Shown in pieces: positions 11,723 through 21,106 of a DNA stretch of 64,000 nucleotides; position 1 is the first letter of the stretch; each line of letters begins with the position of its first letter. The translations under genes were made by a program, and so were the position numbers. Origin of the DNA: Hawksworthiomyces lignivorus (lineage: Eukaryota > Ascomycota > Sordariomycetes > Ophiostomatales > Ophiostomataceae); the NCBI GenBank assembly GCA_002917075.1, contig NTMA01000069.1, forward strand, positions 62,001 through 126,000, given 5' to 3'. Below the pieces are notes generated by a model that made no database searches, was not told where the DNA came from, and was given only the letters and a program-made list of their open reading frames with translations.

Positions 11723-12532
11723 TTTAAAGCAGGCTGCTTCAAAAGGGACCAAAAACAAAACTCAAAGTCGTTATGTTATTTCTAGCACGACAACAAAAAT
11801 CTGGTCAGAAAGTCTGGTAAATGGCCGTCCAGAAAGGTTGGACGAATCTGAAGAAAAGAAAGCGGGAGGCACTACATATAAATACAGTTCCTTTGTTATA
11901 TCCCTCCTTTCACTACCTCTTTCTTAGATTCTTGTAAGTCTCATTTTAGTTCCACCCGCGATCGGCCTCTGCCTCGGAACTCAGCTCTCGGCTTTTGCAC
12001 ATTTAGGAAACTAAGGAGCAATGTCAATCTGCGCCGTTTCACTGGCGAATATGCCGATGCAGTTGAGTGGTGGTAGCAGGACACAAACAGATACAGATGC
12101 ACATACCTCATGCAAAACGCCCAAACTTGGTTAAAAACACTACGTACACAGCGTCTATACCCAGAAAGGGAAATTGTGTGAGAAACCGAAGGGGGCCACC
12201 TCAATTTAGCTGCAGCTGGAATTCTCTTATCTCCTGTGCCCCACGCCATCATGTGTGCTTTCGTCGTCTGGACATGCCCAATGTAGTTTAGGTTGCAATA
12301 CAAATTCCTGGTTAGTTGTTAACTTAGTTACTAGTTATGGTTGTAATTTGTCACTGCTGTCGTCTAGCCTTGCTGTGCTTCAAAGCTCTGTAAACTTGGG
12401 TCTCAGCGGCAGGAGGATTGTTAAATTCTTTTTCTGCCGGTTGTTATCTTTTACTATCTTTAATTCGCTGTGTATCAAATTATCGTCAAGTAACTAAATA
12501 TTTCCCTTTCCTTATTAAACCCCTCTTTACTC
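11723..12532. other. Intergenic region, nothing recognised
   Basis: Promoter side of the amine oxidase gene. AT-rich, with short frames lacking domain character and no reliable TATA box in the right orientation. Confidence 0.55.
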
Positions 12533-12670
12533 TTACACGTCGGCGTGGGCCGCCGCCTCAGTCAAGATAACGAAATCCTGCTGGTTGGGCTTGGAAGCTT
12601 CGCAATAAGACTTGTGTAAATACCTGCGTATTCGGAGTCGTGCTTGGCGGCGACGGCGCGTAATTCTTTT
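12533..12670 (-). pseudogene. Probable relic of a protein-coding gene (3' end)
   Basis: The minus strand reads AVAAKHDSEYA in one frame. After about 25 nt it reads YCEASKPNQQDFVILTEAA and on to a stop at 12533-12535 in a different frame. Both pieces have ordinary protein composition, but the gap is too short for a normal intron. Further upstream (to about 12900) only short fragments appear, such as ELDCDVDWTLKVP ending at a stop. GC content rises over the fragment compared with the spacer. This fits a decayed gene whose family I cannot name. Chance open frames are the alternative. Confidence 0.4.
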
Positions 12671-13197
12671 CACATGAAATCCTCAACTGGATTCAATTTA
12701 CGTATCGCAAAACATTATTGTGTCTATTTTGGTAACAGGTTCCCATTCCTGTTAGAGTAAAGATTTCCCCAATATTAGCCCTGGATACTACGTGAATCTA
12801 AAACGGGAGTGGATGTCCATTACGGCACTTTCAAGGTCCAGTCCACATCACAATCCAGCTCCGCGGTCTCGTTTGCTTATACCACACTAAATTTTGCCAG
12901 AAGCTGTGGAACGAAACATTGGTCTACCTATAATATTATTAAAGTTCGGGACGTTGAGCTGCCTCACCGTCATAGAAAATCGTGACTATTGCAAATTTTT
13001 ACACCAGAAAATTATTTACAAAGAAAGTATAATTCCCTCTTTTTTTATGTACCACAGAGCTGTTTGAGCTTCGCCCTCTTGACTTTTTCGGTGGGACTCT
13101 GTGAAAAGACTAGAGCAAAAGAACGGGAAAAAGCGGGGAGCCGGACAATACCATATCCACGCGCCATATACCAAGCTCTGTTAGAGCTTTTCCCAGC
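12671..13197. other. Intergenic region
   Basis: AT-rich spacer between the relic and the 3' end of the Cys-rich protein gene. It may include weak upstream remnants of the relic (12790-12900). Nothing else was seen. Confidence 0.5.
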
Positions 13198-13842
13198 TTA
13201 TTTGTGCCGGCGGAACATATTCATGCTGTGGCTCGGGGCCGGCGTGGGGCTAGGCGCCTTTGGCGGAGACGCAGCCGCGGTGGTGGTCGTGGCGTTGTTC
13301 CAGCCAGTCGCCGCAGGCGAGCTGGCCGTGGGGCGCACGCCGTGCGAGGAGGACTTGGTGGTGAGCGATGCGGGCGTCTTGGTCCAGTCGCAGGCGGTGC
13401 CTGCGGTGGGGACGCCGGAGACGGCGGCGGGCTCGGTGCCGAGCGTGGAGGGTCCCAGCAGCTTGGTGCTGGCGACGCCCATGACGGACGAGGCGGCGCA
13501 GAAGGCCAGGCCGGGGTCGGTCTGGTTGTGCTCCCAGGCGCAGGTGGGCAGGCCCGTGATTTCGTAGGGCTCGCAGAAGTAGCGGCAGTTGGCGAGGGCG
13601 TCGTTGGTGCGGACGTAGGAGCCGTCGTAGAGCTTGAGCCAGGGATCGTCGAGCGTAGCGCAGTCGGCGCGGCAGCCGGCGTGCAGCACATCGCCGGCCT
13701 TGGCGGTGGCGTGCGCCTTGCAGCCGTCCCACTCGCAGTCGCGGAGCGTGACGGTCGGGACCACAACCGTGCAGTTGAGGGAGGCCGAGACGAGGCGCGG
13801 CAGGACCGCGGCCGCGGTGAGGGCCAGCAAAATGGACTGCAT
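13198..13842 (-). CDS. Small secreted cysteine-rich protein (effector-like)
   Basis: Single-exon gene of 214 residues, not recognised as a named family. Residues 1-20 form a classical signal peptide (LLALTAAAVLPRLVSA). The mature N-terminal half (about residues 22-150) holds ten Cys, an even number that would allow five disulfides, plus sequons NCT and NQT. The C-terminal 60 residues are Ser/Thr/Pro/Ala-rich (KSSSHGVRP, TTTTAAASPPKAP) and look O-glycosylated; the protein ends in FRRHK. There is no GPI-type hydrophobic tail. The coding region is strikingly GC-rich against AT-rich flanks. Length, signal and Cys content match the operational definition of a fungal small secreted protein. A role in host interaction or in the wall is inference only. 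Confidence 0.82.
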   Translation of the reverse strand: MQSILLALTAAAVLPRLVSASLNCTVVVPTVTLRDCEWDGCKAHATAKAGDVLHAGCRADCATLDDPWLKLYDGSYVRTNDALANCRYFCEPYEITGLPTCAWEHNQTDPGLAFCAASSVMGVASTKLLGPSTLGTEPAAVSGVPTAGTACDWTKTPASLTTKSSSHGVRPTASSPAATGWNNATTTTAAASPPKAPSPTPAPSHSMNMFRRHK

Positions 13843-14930
13843 TTCTTCGAGAGGAGGATAAAATGAAGCTCTACAATATCACAAAATAAGAGGCTCTGTT
13901 ATGTGAAGCTTTAGCTGAGCAAAGATCTCTGCTAAGTTTCCGTTTCCTCTGATTGCGGCTGGTTTCCTGAGGAGCAAAAAGAAGCAAATTTACCTCTCTT
14001 CGAGGATCGAACGCACAGATCCGAGAGTCATGCTATCTATATTATAATTTTTCTCTCTCTCCTCCGCCTTTAGATTCTTTTATTACGTAGGAATTGCGGA
14101 TCTGGAAAAAGGCAGAACCAAGAAAGAAGAGGCCCGATGTTCATGTTCAAGCAACATAGCCTGAATAGGCAATTAAGTATTCAAATTTTATCGACCAACA
14201 CAAGTTCCACGACGTACTCCATAGTTGCGATTAATTATCTATTAACGCCATTGTTCACCTTGCTATCCAAAGTAGGAAATGCTCTTAGAAACGGAGTCTG
14301 TCTAGACAAATCCATAGTTACTTGCGGCCAGCATTGAGTGAAAGCAGAGATGATTGGTAGGAGATGTACGTGGGTCTATCACTACTCAGACCATTTGCCT
14401 TTTCATTTTTGTTTTTCTTGAATGTTATGTAAACAAATCGTATAAGAGTACAAAATCTAAAACTATACGAAACCTTTTATTCAACCCAAAAAAATCAAGA
14501 AAAATCTGCAGCTGCTCAAAAGGGTTTAAATCTCCTGATTGTCCTAAAACAGAGAACAACATTGTCGCTTTATTCGCACCCCCCACCGGCATACCTCCTT
14601 TTCTAAATTGCCCAGTCCCAACTGAAGGGATCTCACCCCGGCACTTATTTGCTATGAAGTTTTGAAGACCAAAGCAGAGCTGAATACTTACATATAAAGT
14701 TGAGTGATCTATTTCTCGTCTTTCAGGATACCACGATCCACTGATATCTCAAGATCAAAGCAAGGGCTCACATTTACACTCGCATATTCTTTTAAACAAA
14801 TGAAAGACTTCAAAAAATCTTAATAATTTTATTTCCGCATGTGCATTGCACTGGTATATAGTAAGCCAAGAATAAACGTTTTGCAAACCATGCTGCTTTA
14901 CAACTCAAAGCATCTCGGAATCGTTGGGTC
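13843..14930. other. Intergenic region, nothing recognised
   Basis: Spacer of about 1.1 kb, AT-rich. Short frames only, with no domain character. Confidence 0.6.
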
Positions 14931-15332
14931 TTAGGGATCAACTGCTGGGGAATAATGCTCGTAATCCGTGTCTGGATTTGCTCTAAACTTGCAGCCTCGG
15001 TCGAGTGTCGAGTTGTGGCAATTTGTGACCATTGTGTCGCTGTCTTTCATCTGTGACATTCCTCCATGCTGATGCATGTGTTGGTGATGGCCTTCTTCTG
15101 GTTCATTATGTGAAATTTGCTGCTGGCTAGGCCATGGAGCGAAGACAAAGATGACTATGACGGACATCGCAGCTAGCACCCAGATGATGCGCCACATGAT
15201 TATTTGAATAAGGTTGTAACCGGGACGCCTCTTCTTCCGCACTGGCAGCGACAGCGGTACCGTAGCTTCTTCATCGTGAACTCCGCCGCTGTGAAGCATG
15301 GGAACGTCCTCCTGCGACTTATACTGTGGCAT
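14931..15332 (-). CDS. Short type II membrane protein, possibly truncated
   Basis: 133 residues from the ATG at 15332. A basic cytosolic head (RKKRRPGY) precedes one membrane segment at about residues 45-67 (WRIIWVLAAMSVIVIFVFA), then a His-rich lumenal stretch (HHQHMHQHGG). The C-terminus reads NCHNSTLDRGCKF and then stops after 17 unremarkable residues. Many fungal single-span proteins carry a C-x-x-S/T-x-x-x-A-x-x-R-G-C-x-F-D element followed by 100 or more conserved residues with W and C. Here the protein ends just after that element, so it may be a truncated copy. No downstream exon restoring the family was found. A real short protein remains possible. Confidence 0.55.
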   Translation of the reverse strand: MPQYKSQEDVPMLHSGGVHDEEATVPLSLPVRKKRRPGYNLIQIIMWRIIWVLAAMSVIVIFVFAPWPSQQQISHNEPEEGHHQHMHQHGGMSQMKDSDTMVTNCHNSTLDRGCKFRANPDTDYEHYSPAVDP

Positions 15333-15637
15333 TTCTGCCCTGTTGTGTTGTGTATCGATGCTGTTGGCTTTGGAATAACTTGGTTGAGATACTTTAATCC
15401 TCAGAGCACACTGGAGCGAGTGTCAAAAGAGAGATTAAAGCGACAACATTGCTGTCTTACTGGACAAGTCATCGAAGATATTGCCTCTTTTTCAAATATG
15501 TGGCGCAGAGGCAAGCAACCATTATTGGACAACATGCCCAGATTCCCTCTGTCATTCTTCCCTTTCAAATTCTTTCCCTATCTTTCCAGTTGTTTCTTCC
15601 TCTCTTTTATTGTTACCGGCTGATTTCGTATTGGCCT

Positions 15638-15667
15638 AGCTTCTGTTGGCCGAGCTTCTGTTGGCCG
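15638..15667. repeat. 15-bp direct tandem duplication
   Basis: The unit agcttctgttggccg occurs twice back to back, and a partial third copy (cctgttggccgct) lies near 15721. Probably a local slippage product. Confidence 0.8.
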
Positions 15668-16829
15668 CTGAGAGACAATATGGAAAATTAGAACGGATAA
15701 AATTACATGCGGAAGTTTCCTCCTGTTGGCCGCTATGGTTCATAGCCTTGCGAAAAGCGAAAACCAAGGGCTCAGAGAAATGCTCAGAGAACAGTCTCTG
15801 CACCCCATGCCTATCCGTTGCACTTAGTAGCTTACGATAGAAGAAAAGCTACAGTCTCATTGTAGAGGAGTGACAGATGCAGGACAAATTCTGAAAGGTT
15901 GCAATTCTACACCACGGCAGAAGCGACCAGAATTCCACTGTACTGAGAAACAAAGCACACGTTTTCTAAATGAAATAGTACTATGGAAATCTGGTAGATA
16001 GCTCTAATTGTGTCTTGTGGAAATGTTTATAAAACAATTTGAGATCTAGTGCTTTGCGCTCTTGACGTCATAAACGCAGCATCAGCCTTACAGGGTTCGC
16101 TGAAGTCATTCGATCGCGTCAACAGATTTACCCCGTACGGAGTATGGTGCATGTCTACCCTTTTTTATTTGGAATCACTCCATTACTCTGTGAATAGCAG
16201 TACATAGTATGTGGCGCAACATACTGCGTAGCGACCAGTCTTTTCTCCACGTGATAGCCAACAAAAGGAACGAAAACGAGTAAGCTTCTCCACGGGCGGG
16301 AACCGTTTTTGCCCTTAGAGATTCCTAATTTGTAACGGCTTGACGCAGTCCCGGAAACGGTCTAGATACTTTAGTTTGGTGGCTGAGCTAGCCGATATAC
16401 GATATTGGCAGGCTGAGCGCCCGATCCTTGAACGATTGGGCTTGTGCTCAACACCATTTTCACATTCGTACAAGTACAAGCACACTAATTAGACCAATGT
16501 CCAATCCTAATCTAGGGGTGTCAAACCGATATCTCACGTCATCCTACCGTTTTGGCGAGAAGTCTGGCTGGCCCTCTGTACCTGCAAATTAAATTTTCAT
16601 GGGTACAGCAGAAAGCACTAGTACGCGCTTCGACCTTGGTGGAACAAGCGATGGCTGAGATGCCCACGTACTCGTGTACTTTGTGGGTGCGTAGAGGGGA
16701 ACGAAGAACAGGAAACGATGACTTCCGTTCCTAGCGCGATCATCCATTCCCTCCTGCCCCAAATTTGAGCTCTGCCTTCTCTCCCACATCCGCCTTGTAC
16801 CTTCCCACGGTTAACCTGGTGGGGCCCTC

Positions 16830-16960
16830 GCTGACTTTCTCTCTTTTTTTATACCTTCTGCTTTATATTCCCCTCTTCTGCGTTTCTTTATTTTCGTTTC
16901 CAATCTCACTCTTACGATCTCTCCTCCTCTCCTCTTCGTCACCTCCTTCCCTCCATACAG
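16830..16960 (+). promoter_or_regulatory. Pyrimidine-rich promoter/leader tract
   Basis: A long C/T-rich stretch on the plus strand about 0.6-0.7 kb upstream of the DUF7053 start. Such tracts commonly mark transcription-start regions of fungal genes. The exact start site cannot be set from sequence. Confidence 0.5.
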
Positions 16961-17536
16961 TAATTCTTTCTCGTGCTGTTATTGAGCCGCCGCAGTTCCC
17001 CAGCCAAGAACCCGGTTCCTTCCTTCCCTTCACAGCACCCGGACTCAAGATCCAAAAAAGGCCCATCCAACGACAAAGGGAAAGGGCAAGTTTTACGGAA
17101 GCAGCGACCAACAAAAAAAAAAAAAAGGCCCTACGACGACCTGGACGAGCATCTAAGAAAGACATAACAGAGATAGCAGAAGACGAGAAATCAAAGAAGA
17201 CAAAGGCGCTCGAAAGCAGTAATCTAAAGATAGTAATAGCCAACACCAGAGAGTTGGAGAATTGGCAATTAAGCATCAGTCCTGCTCCACCTGACCACCC
17301 GTCGATCGCACAGCTGTACCCTGTGTGCGGGCGCATTGAAGGACTCGAAACAAACCCTTCTTGCCAAGCCATCTGGTAACATCAGGAAGCAAAAAAAGAG
17401 AGCAAGCCGACTTTTCTCGCCTACTAAATAGCGTCGCTACTCTGTGATCCATCTTTTTATTCACCATCCCACAACAACCCCGCGCTCTCTAACCCGCGAC
17501 AGAACCAGCAAACTAGCAGAAATCCTCGCACTCAAT

Positions 17537-19048
17537 ATGTCTGGGCTGCTGAAGAAGAAAGAGCTGGTGACCATCATCACACCCATTCCAGGCTTCATCC
17601 CGCGGCAGCTGGCCATCGACATTCTTCATTCACACGGTGAAGTCATCACATTGAACCCTTTGGTGCTTGAGTACAAGCCAACCAAGGCACCACGCGATGC
17701 TGCCTCTGACGAATTCTACTCGACTTGGTACGAGATCACGGAGCGCATTCAATATGTTCCTGGTCTCGGCAAGATGGGATCGGGCAAGATCTCGTTCAAT
17801 GCTTGCTTCCACGACTTGCCCTGGGGACTGCAGGCGCACATCTACGCACCAATGAGCACCGACTTGCGCTACAAATATCGCGTCGCCGGCAACCAGCCGG
17901 GCATCGAGCCGCCTGAGCCGCTGGAGATAGGCCTTTCGGCGCTTGGCGCCCCAAGCGACGGTCTGTACCTGCGCGAGGATGTCGAAGTCAGGTGCAGCGT
18001 CGCTGTCATGAGCTTTGTCAAGTCACAGCTGAAGGCCGCCAGCAAGCTCATGGTTGAGCGCATTATCAAAAAGGCCGAGCTGGTTGATTCTGGCGTGCTG
18101 CACGCCATGATCGAGAACGGCAAATTGAAAACGATCAACCCCGCCGACCGCTCCAACACGCTGCTTGCAACGCCAACCTCGTCGCCGTCGCCCGCGTCGA
18201 CGCCAGCACAAGACGCGGATCTCAAGCGCCAGCAATCGCAACACACACCACCACAGGCTCAACCATCTGTTCCGGGTTCACCACCGTCCGTTCCGTATCA
18301 GGTCCCACGCCCGCAGTCGATCCAGTCGCCGTACGGCTACCGCCCCAATAGCGCCGGTATCCCACAGTTCCAGGCCCCAGCGAGCCCAGGCTTACCGGGG
18401 CTCGGCGTCTACCCAGGGTATCCTGGTTACCCAGGCGGCGCTGGTTACCCAGGCGGCGCTGGTTACTCGATGCACCCTGGACACGCTAGTTACGCTGGCC
18501 ATCCGGGCTACTATCCTCAACAGATGCACCCTGCTGTTTATGCACAATATGCTCAGCAACCAATCCAAGCCGAGCTTCAAGCCCATCCTGTACACCCTTC
18601 AGTCGTTCCTGCAGCGCATTTCATGCCTGTTGAGATGCCCGGCGACTTTTACCACCCACAACAAACATACATGCAGCCGCCGCCCCCGCCGTCTGCAACA
18701 GCCACGCCACAGTCCAACCGTGACTCCGGAACTATGTCGACGGGGCAATGGTCGGTGCCGACAGAACAGACACAGGCAACGAGCATGCATGGCAGTCCCG
18801 CCCTAACCGGATCGCGCCCTGAATCCGTAGCTTCAGATGCCAGCGGTGGCAACGCCGGCGGTTTCAGGTCGCCTGGCCTCGACAAGACCTTTACTTCAGA
18901 GTTATCGACGCACCGTGAGACACAGGAAGAGCACAGGGCCGACGCTCTCAAGAAGCTAGATCCTTCTCTTGGCAAGAGACCAGAGCAGGCTGGTAGTTAC
19001 TTATATAATCCGGCAGATTATGCGCGCCATCCTCAACGGTCTGTTTAG
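17537..19048 (+). CDS. DUF7053 domain protein with Pro/Gly/Gln-rich tail
   Basis: Single-exon gene of 503 residues. Residues 1-190 match the fungal DUF7053 pattern: an early TIITPIPGFIPRQLAIDILH, then ITLNPLV, WYEITERIQY, CFHDLPWGLQAHIYAP, and GLYLREDVEVRC with a helical end (SFVKSQLKAASKLMVERI). The fold resembles lipid-binding START-like or polyketide-cyclase domains, which is inference. Residues 210-430 are disordered, with Gly-Tyr-Pro repeats (GYPGYPGGAGYPGGAGYS), many Gln-Pro pairs and Ser/Thr patches. The tail ends in a Lys/Glu-rich segment and YARHPQRSV. The ATG at 17537 starts the domain directly; upstream in-frame codons lie in the leader. No signal peptide or membrane segment. The function is not known. 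Confidence 0.88.
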   Translation: MSGLLKKKELVTIITPIPGFIPRQLAIDILHSHGEVITLNPLVLEYKPTKAPRDAASDEFYSTWYEITERIQYVPGLGKMGSGKISFNACFHDLPWGLQAHIYAPMSTDLRYKYRVAGNQPGIEPPEPLEIGLSALGAPSDGLYLREDVEVRCSVAVMSFVKSQLKAASKLMVERIIKKAELVDSGVLHAMIENGKLKTINPADRSNTLLATPTSSPSPASTPAQDADLKRQQSQHTPPQAQPSVPGSPPSVPYQVPRPQSIQSPYGYRPNSAGIPQFQAPASPGLPGLGVYPGYPGYPGGAGYPGGAGYSMHPGHASYAGHPGYYPQQMHPAVYAQYAQQPIQAELQAHPVHPSVVPAAHFMPVEMPGDFYHPQQTYMQPPPPPSATATPQSNRDSGTMSTGQWSVPTEQTQATSMHGSPALTGSRPESVASDASGGNAGGFRSPGLDKTFTSELSTHRETQEEHRADALKKLDPSLGKRPEQAGSYLYNPADYARHPQRSV

Positions 19049-19723
19049 GACAAGAAGGGGCCTATTTCAATGAAGTTATACTAGAAATGGGCAAAGGGCA
19101 AGAGAGTTGTATTCGACAAATTTGTGCTTGAAACAAAATGTGTTGGGAAGACGATGATACCACGGCATAAGGGAAACGGGCTTTTTTTACGTTTATTTGG
19201 ATTTTATGGATAACGATCTTTCAGTCGTATGTAATCACAGCGGTGGAAGGAGTTGAAAGGTGTTATATTGGTGCAGTTCTTTTTATCCATCCTGACTACA
19301 TACGAATCTACTCATTTCTCCTCTTGGCTTATTATTTTGGTAGTAATTCATTTTATATCCAAGACCTTGCTTGAATCTATACATTTTCTGTGGGCTGGAG
19401 AGCTCTATGTCGTTCATCTATATGTACATGGGAAACCAGGGCTACAGACTTGTCAACTTATGAGATATTTTTTTCACTTACCTGTAATAGTGCTTTCGGA
19501 GCGTGTGGTACTTTGTGAAGTGCGAATTCAACGTGGGCGGCGAGAGAAGCGTCAGGCGGTGTGCGACGGGCCACCTACAGCTTCTCGCGTTCTAGTCTCT
19601 TACCTGTTTGCTGCCACTTGCTGTATGGACACTAGTGCGCTGTGGTGCGAAATATACTCTAATAAAACCGCGTCCAAAACAGAGGCCATGTCTTAGCGAT
19701 ACGCGGCCGAAACGCCACCAGCA
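19049..19723. other. Intergenic region between convergent genes
   Basis: 3' ends of the DUF7053 gene (+) and the coiled-coil/proline-rich gene (-) face each other here. The 147-codon frame at 19253-19696 has no protein character. Confidence 0.6.
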
Positions 19724-21106
19724 TTAGAAGCGCCAGCGCGGTCCAGTCTTCGCCTTGCCAGCTACTCTGCTTTCAGCTGGGGCAGCCGAGGCGGACCTCA
19801 GAATTGGACTACGCGTCACAGCGCGAGGGGGTACACGAGGGGGCGTCTGAGACCGATCTATGGAACGAGCCGCAATTGAAGCCCAGGAAGGGGGCTCCTT
19901 GGAAGTGGATGGAATGCGCGAGTAAGAAGGCGCCTGAGGAGTCCTCTGAGTAGGAGCCCGTGTACCTGCCGGAGAGGACGTTCGAGGCGGCACAGGGTAA
20001 GCCTTTGGGGGTGGCTTTGGCACGGCCTTGGGAGTGGGAGAGGCTCTGGATGCAGGCTTGAGAACGACTTTGGAAGGAGGCTTGGGAAGAGAGCTGGGAG
20101 CAGACTTGGATGATGGCTTGGAGAAAACGGCGGGGCTCGTCTCTGTGGCAACTTTTGGGACAGTTTTGGAAGCAGCTTGAGGCATTGCCACAGGGGCTGC
20201 TTTACGACTAGAGCTAGAAGCAGCTTCAGCAGAAGTACTCAGCGCTGTTTTCTCAGCTGATACAGCAACGGTTGACTTGAGCGGCTCGTATGCGGTGGCG
20301 TCGGGGGGGCGGACTAGAGCAAGCCGCTGTTGAATAAGGGAGCCCACAAGAGACGCAATTTGCGCAACGGTCTTGGGGAGCTCGGGTGGTTCTTGAGATA
20401 ATCTTCGTTGAGAACCGGCGCCCGCCACAATGTCGCTGCTGGGAGAAGAGGGCAGTAGAGGCGGACAAGCGTCATACTCAGCGGCTTCGCGCCTTAGTTT
20501 CTGGAAGGCGCCGGCACCAAAGGATGGTGTCTCAGGCTCCGGTACAGACAAAGATCGGCCCTTTACAGTGCAAGGTATTGGTCTGCGATGAAGAATAAAC
20601 ACGACCGATTCATCGTCATCCTCTGTCTGGTCATCGTCACTGGAACTAGCAATGGCACCGTCCGTGCCAGATAGCAAGACAGGGGCGGGAACAGGGGAAG
20701 ATACTACCTTGGGGGCAGCGAGTGGCGTAAAGGAAACTGCTCTCGGGTTAAACGCAGTCGTCTTCGGGGCGTTGATTGCTCTCTGGCATTGGCGAGACCC
20801 GTCGGACAGCTTGATCAGCTCTGATTGAGCCGCAACTTCGTTCCGCTGGTCTCTTATCTCCTGGAGCAAGCTCCTAATTTCTTCCTCAGCCTCGTCGAGA
20901 ACCTTGCGCTCCTCCCGGATCTCACAGAGCTCCAGCATCAGCTGCTCTTCTTCTCCAACGAGCTGCTCTCCCTTCTCTCGAAGCTCCCTTATCCGCCGGC
21001 GCAGAAACATGCCACCCCGCCGGGTGCGGCGCTTGCCGCGAGTAATAACAGCCGCCTGCTCGTCTGTGGGATAGGCGTTGATTTGAAGGACTGGATCAGA
21101 GTTCAT
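19724..21106 (-). CDS. Hypothetical protein: basic/coiled-coil N-terminus, Lys-Pro-Ser-rich C-terminus
   Basis: Single exon, 460 residues from the ATG at 21106 (frame upstream opens only at TTG). I do not recognise the family. Residues 20-45 are strongly basic (GKRRTRRGG, LRRRIRELREK), followed by a predicted coiled coil to about 95 (ELCEIREERKVLDEAEEEI, LLQEIRDQRNEV). An acidic patch (SSSDDDQTEDDDES) lies near 160. From about 290 to the end the chain is Ala/Pro/Ser/Lys-rich with irregular K-x-x-P-K-x-x-S-K units and many S/T-P sites, ending in TGPRWRF. The basic-plus-coil arrangement recalls bZIP proteins, but the Leu heptad and N-x-x-A-A-x-x-[CS]-R signature are absent. It may be a nuclear or cytoskeletal scaffold; function unknown. 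Confidence 0.75.
   Translation of the reverse strand: MNSDPVLQINAYPTDEQAAVITRGKRRTRRGGMFLRRRIRELREKGEQLVGEEEQLMLELCEIREERKVLDEAEEEIRSLLQEIRDQRNEVAAQSELIKLSDGSRQCQRAINAPKTTAFNPRAVSFTPLAAPKVVSSPVPAPVLLSGTDGAIASSSDDDQTEDDDESVVFILHRRPIPCTVKGRSLSVPEPETPSFGAGAFQKLRREAAEYDACPPLLPSSPSSDIVAGAGSQRRLSQEPPELPKTVAQIASLVGSLIQQRLALVRPPDATAYEPLKSTVAVSAEKTALSTSAEAASSSSRKAAPVAMPQAASKTVPKVATETSPAVFSKPSSKSAPSSLPKPPSKVVLKPASRASPTPKAVPKPPPKAYPVPPRTSSPAGTRAPTQRTPQAPSYSRIPSTSKEPPSWASIAARSIDRSQTPPRVPPRAVTRSPILRSASAAPAESRVAGKAKTGPRWRF

Larger units (their letters stand above)
15333..17536. other. Long intergenic region and leader of the DUF7053 gene
   Basis: About 2.2 kb without a supported gene. It holds a 15-bp tandem duplication (15638-15667), the 9-mer TACGGAGTA at 16136-16144, a CACGTG at 16248-16253 and a pyrimidine-rich leader before 17000. 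The frame at 16765-17379 lies in this leader and is not called. Confidence 0.6.

Noticed and set aside
16765..17379. 204-codon frame upstream of the DUF7053 gene
   Set aside because: Translation of a C/T-rich leader (Leu/Ser/Pro/Phe) followed by an A-rich stretch; behaves like promoter and 5' leader sequence.
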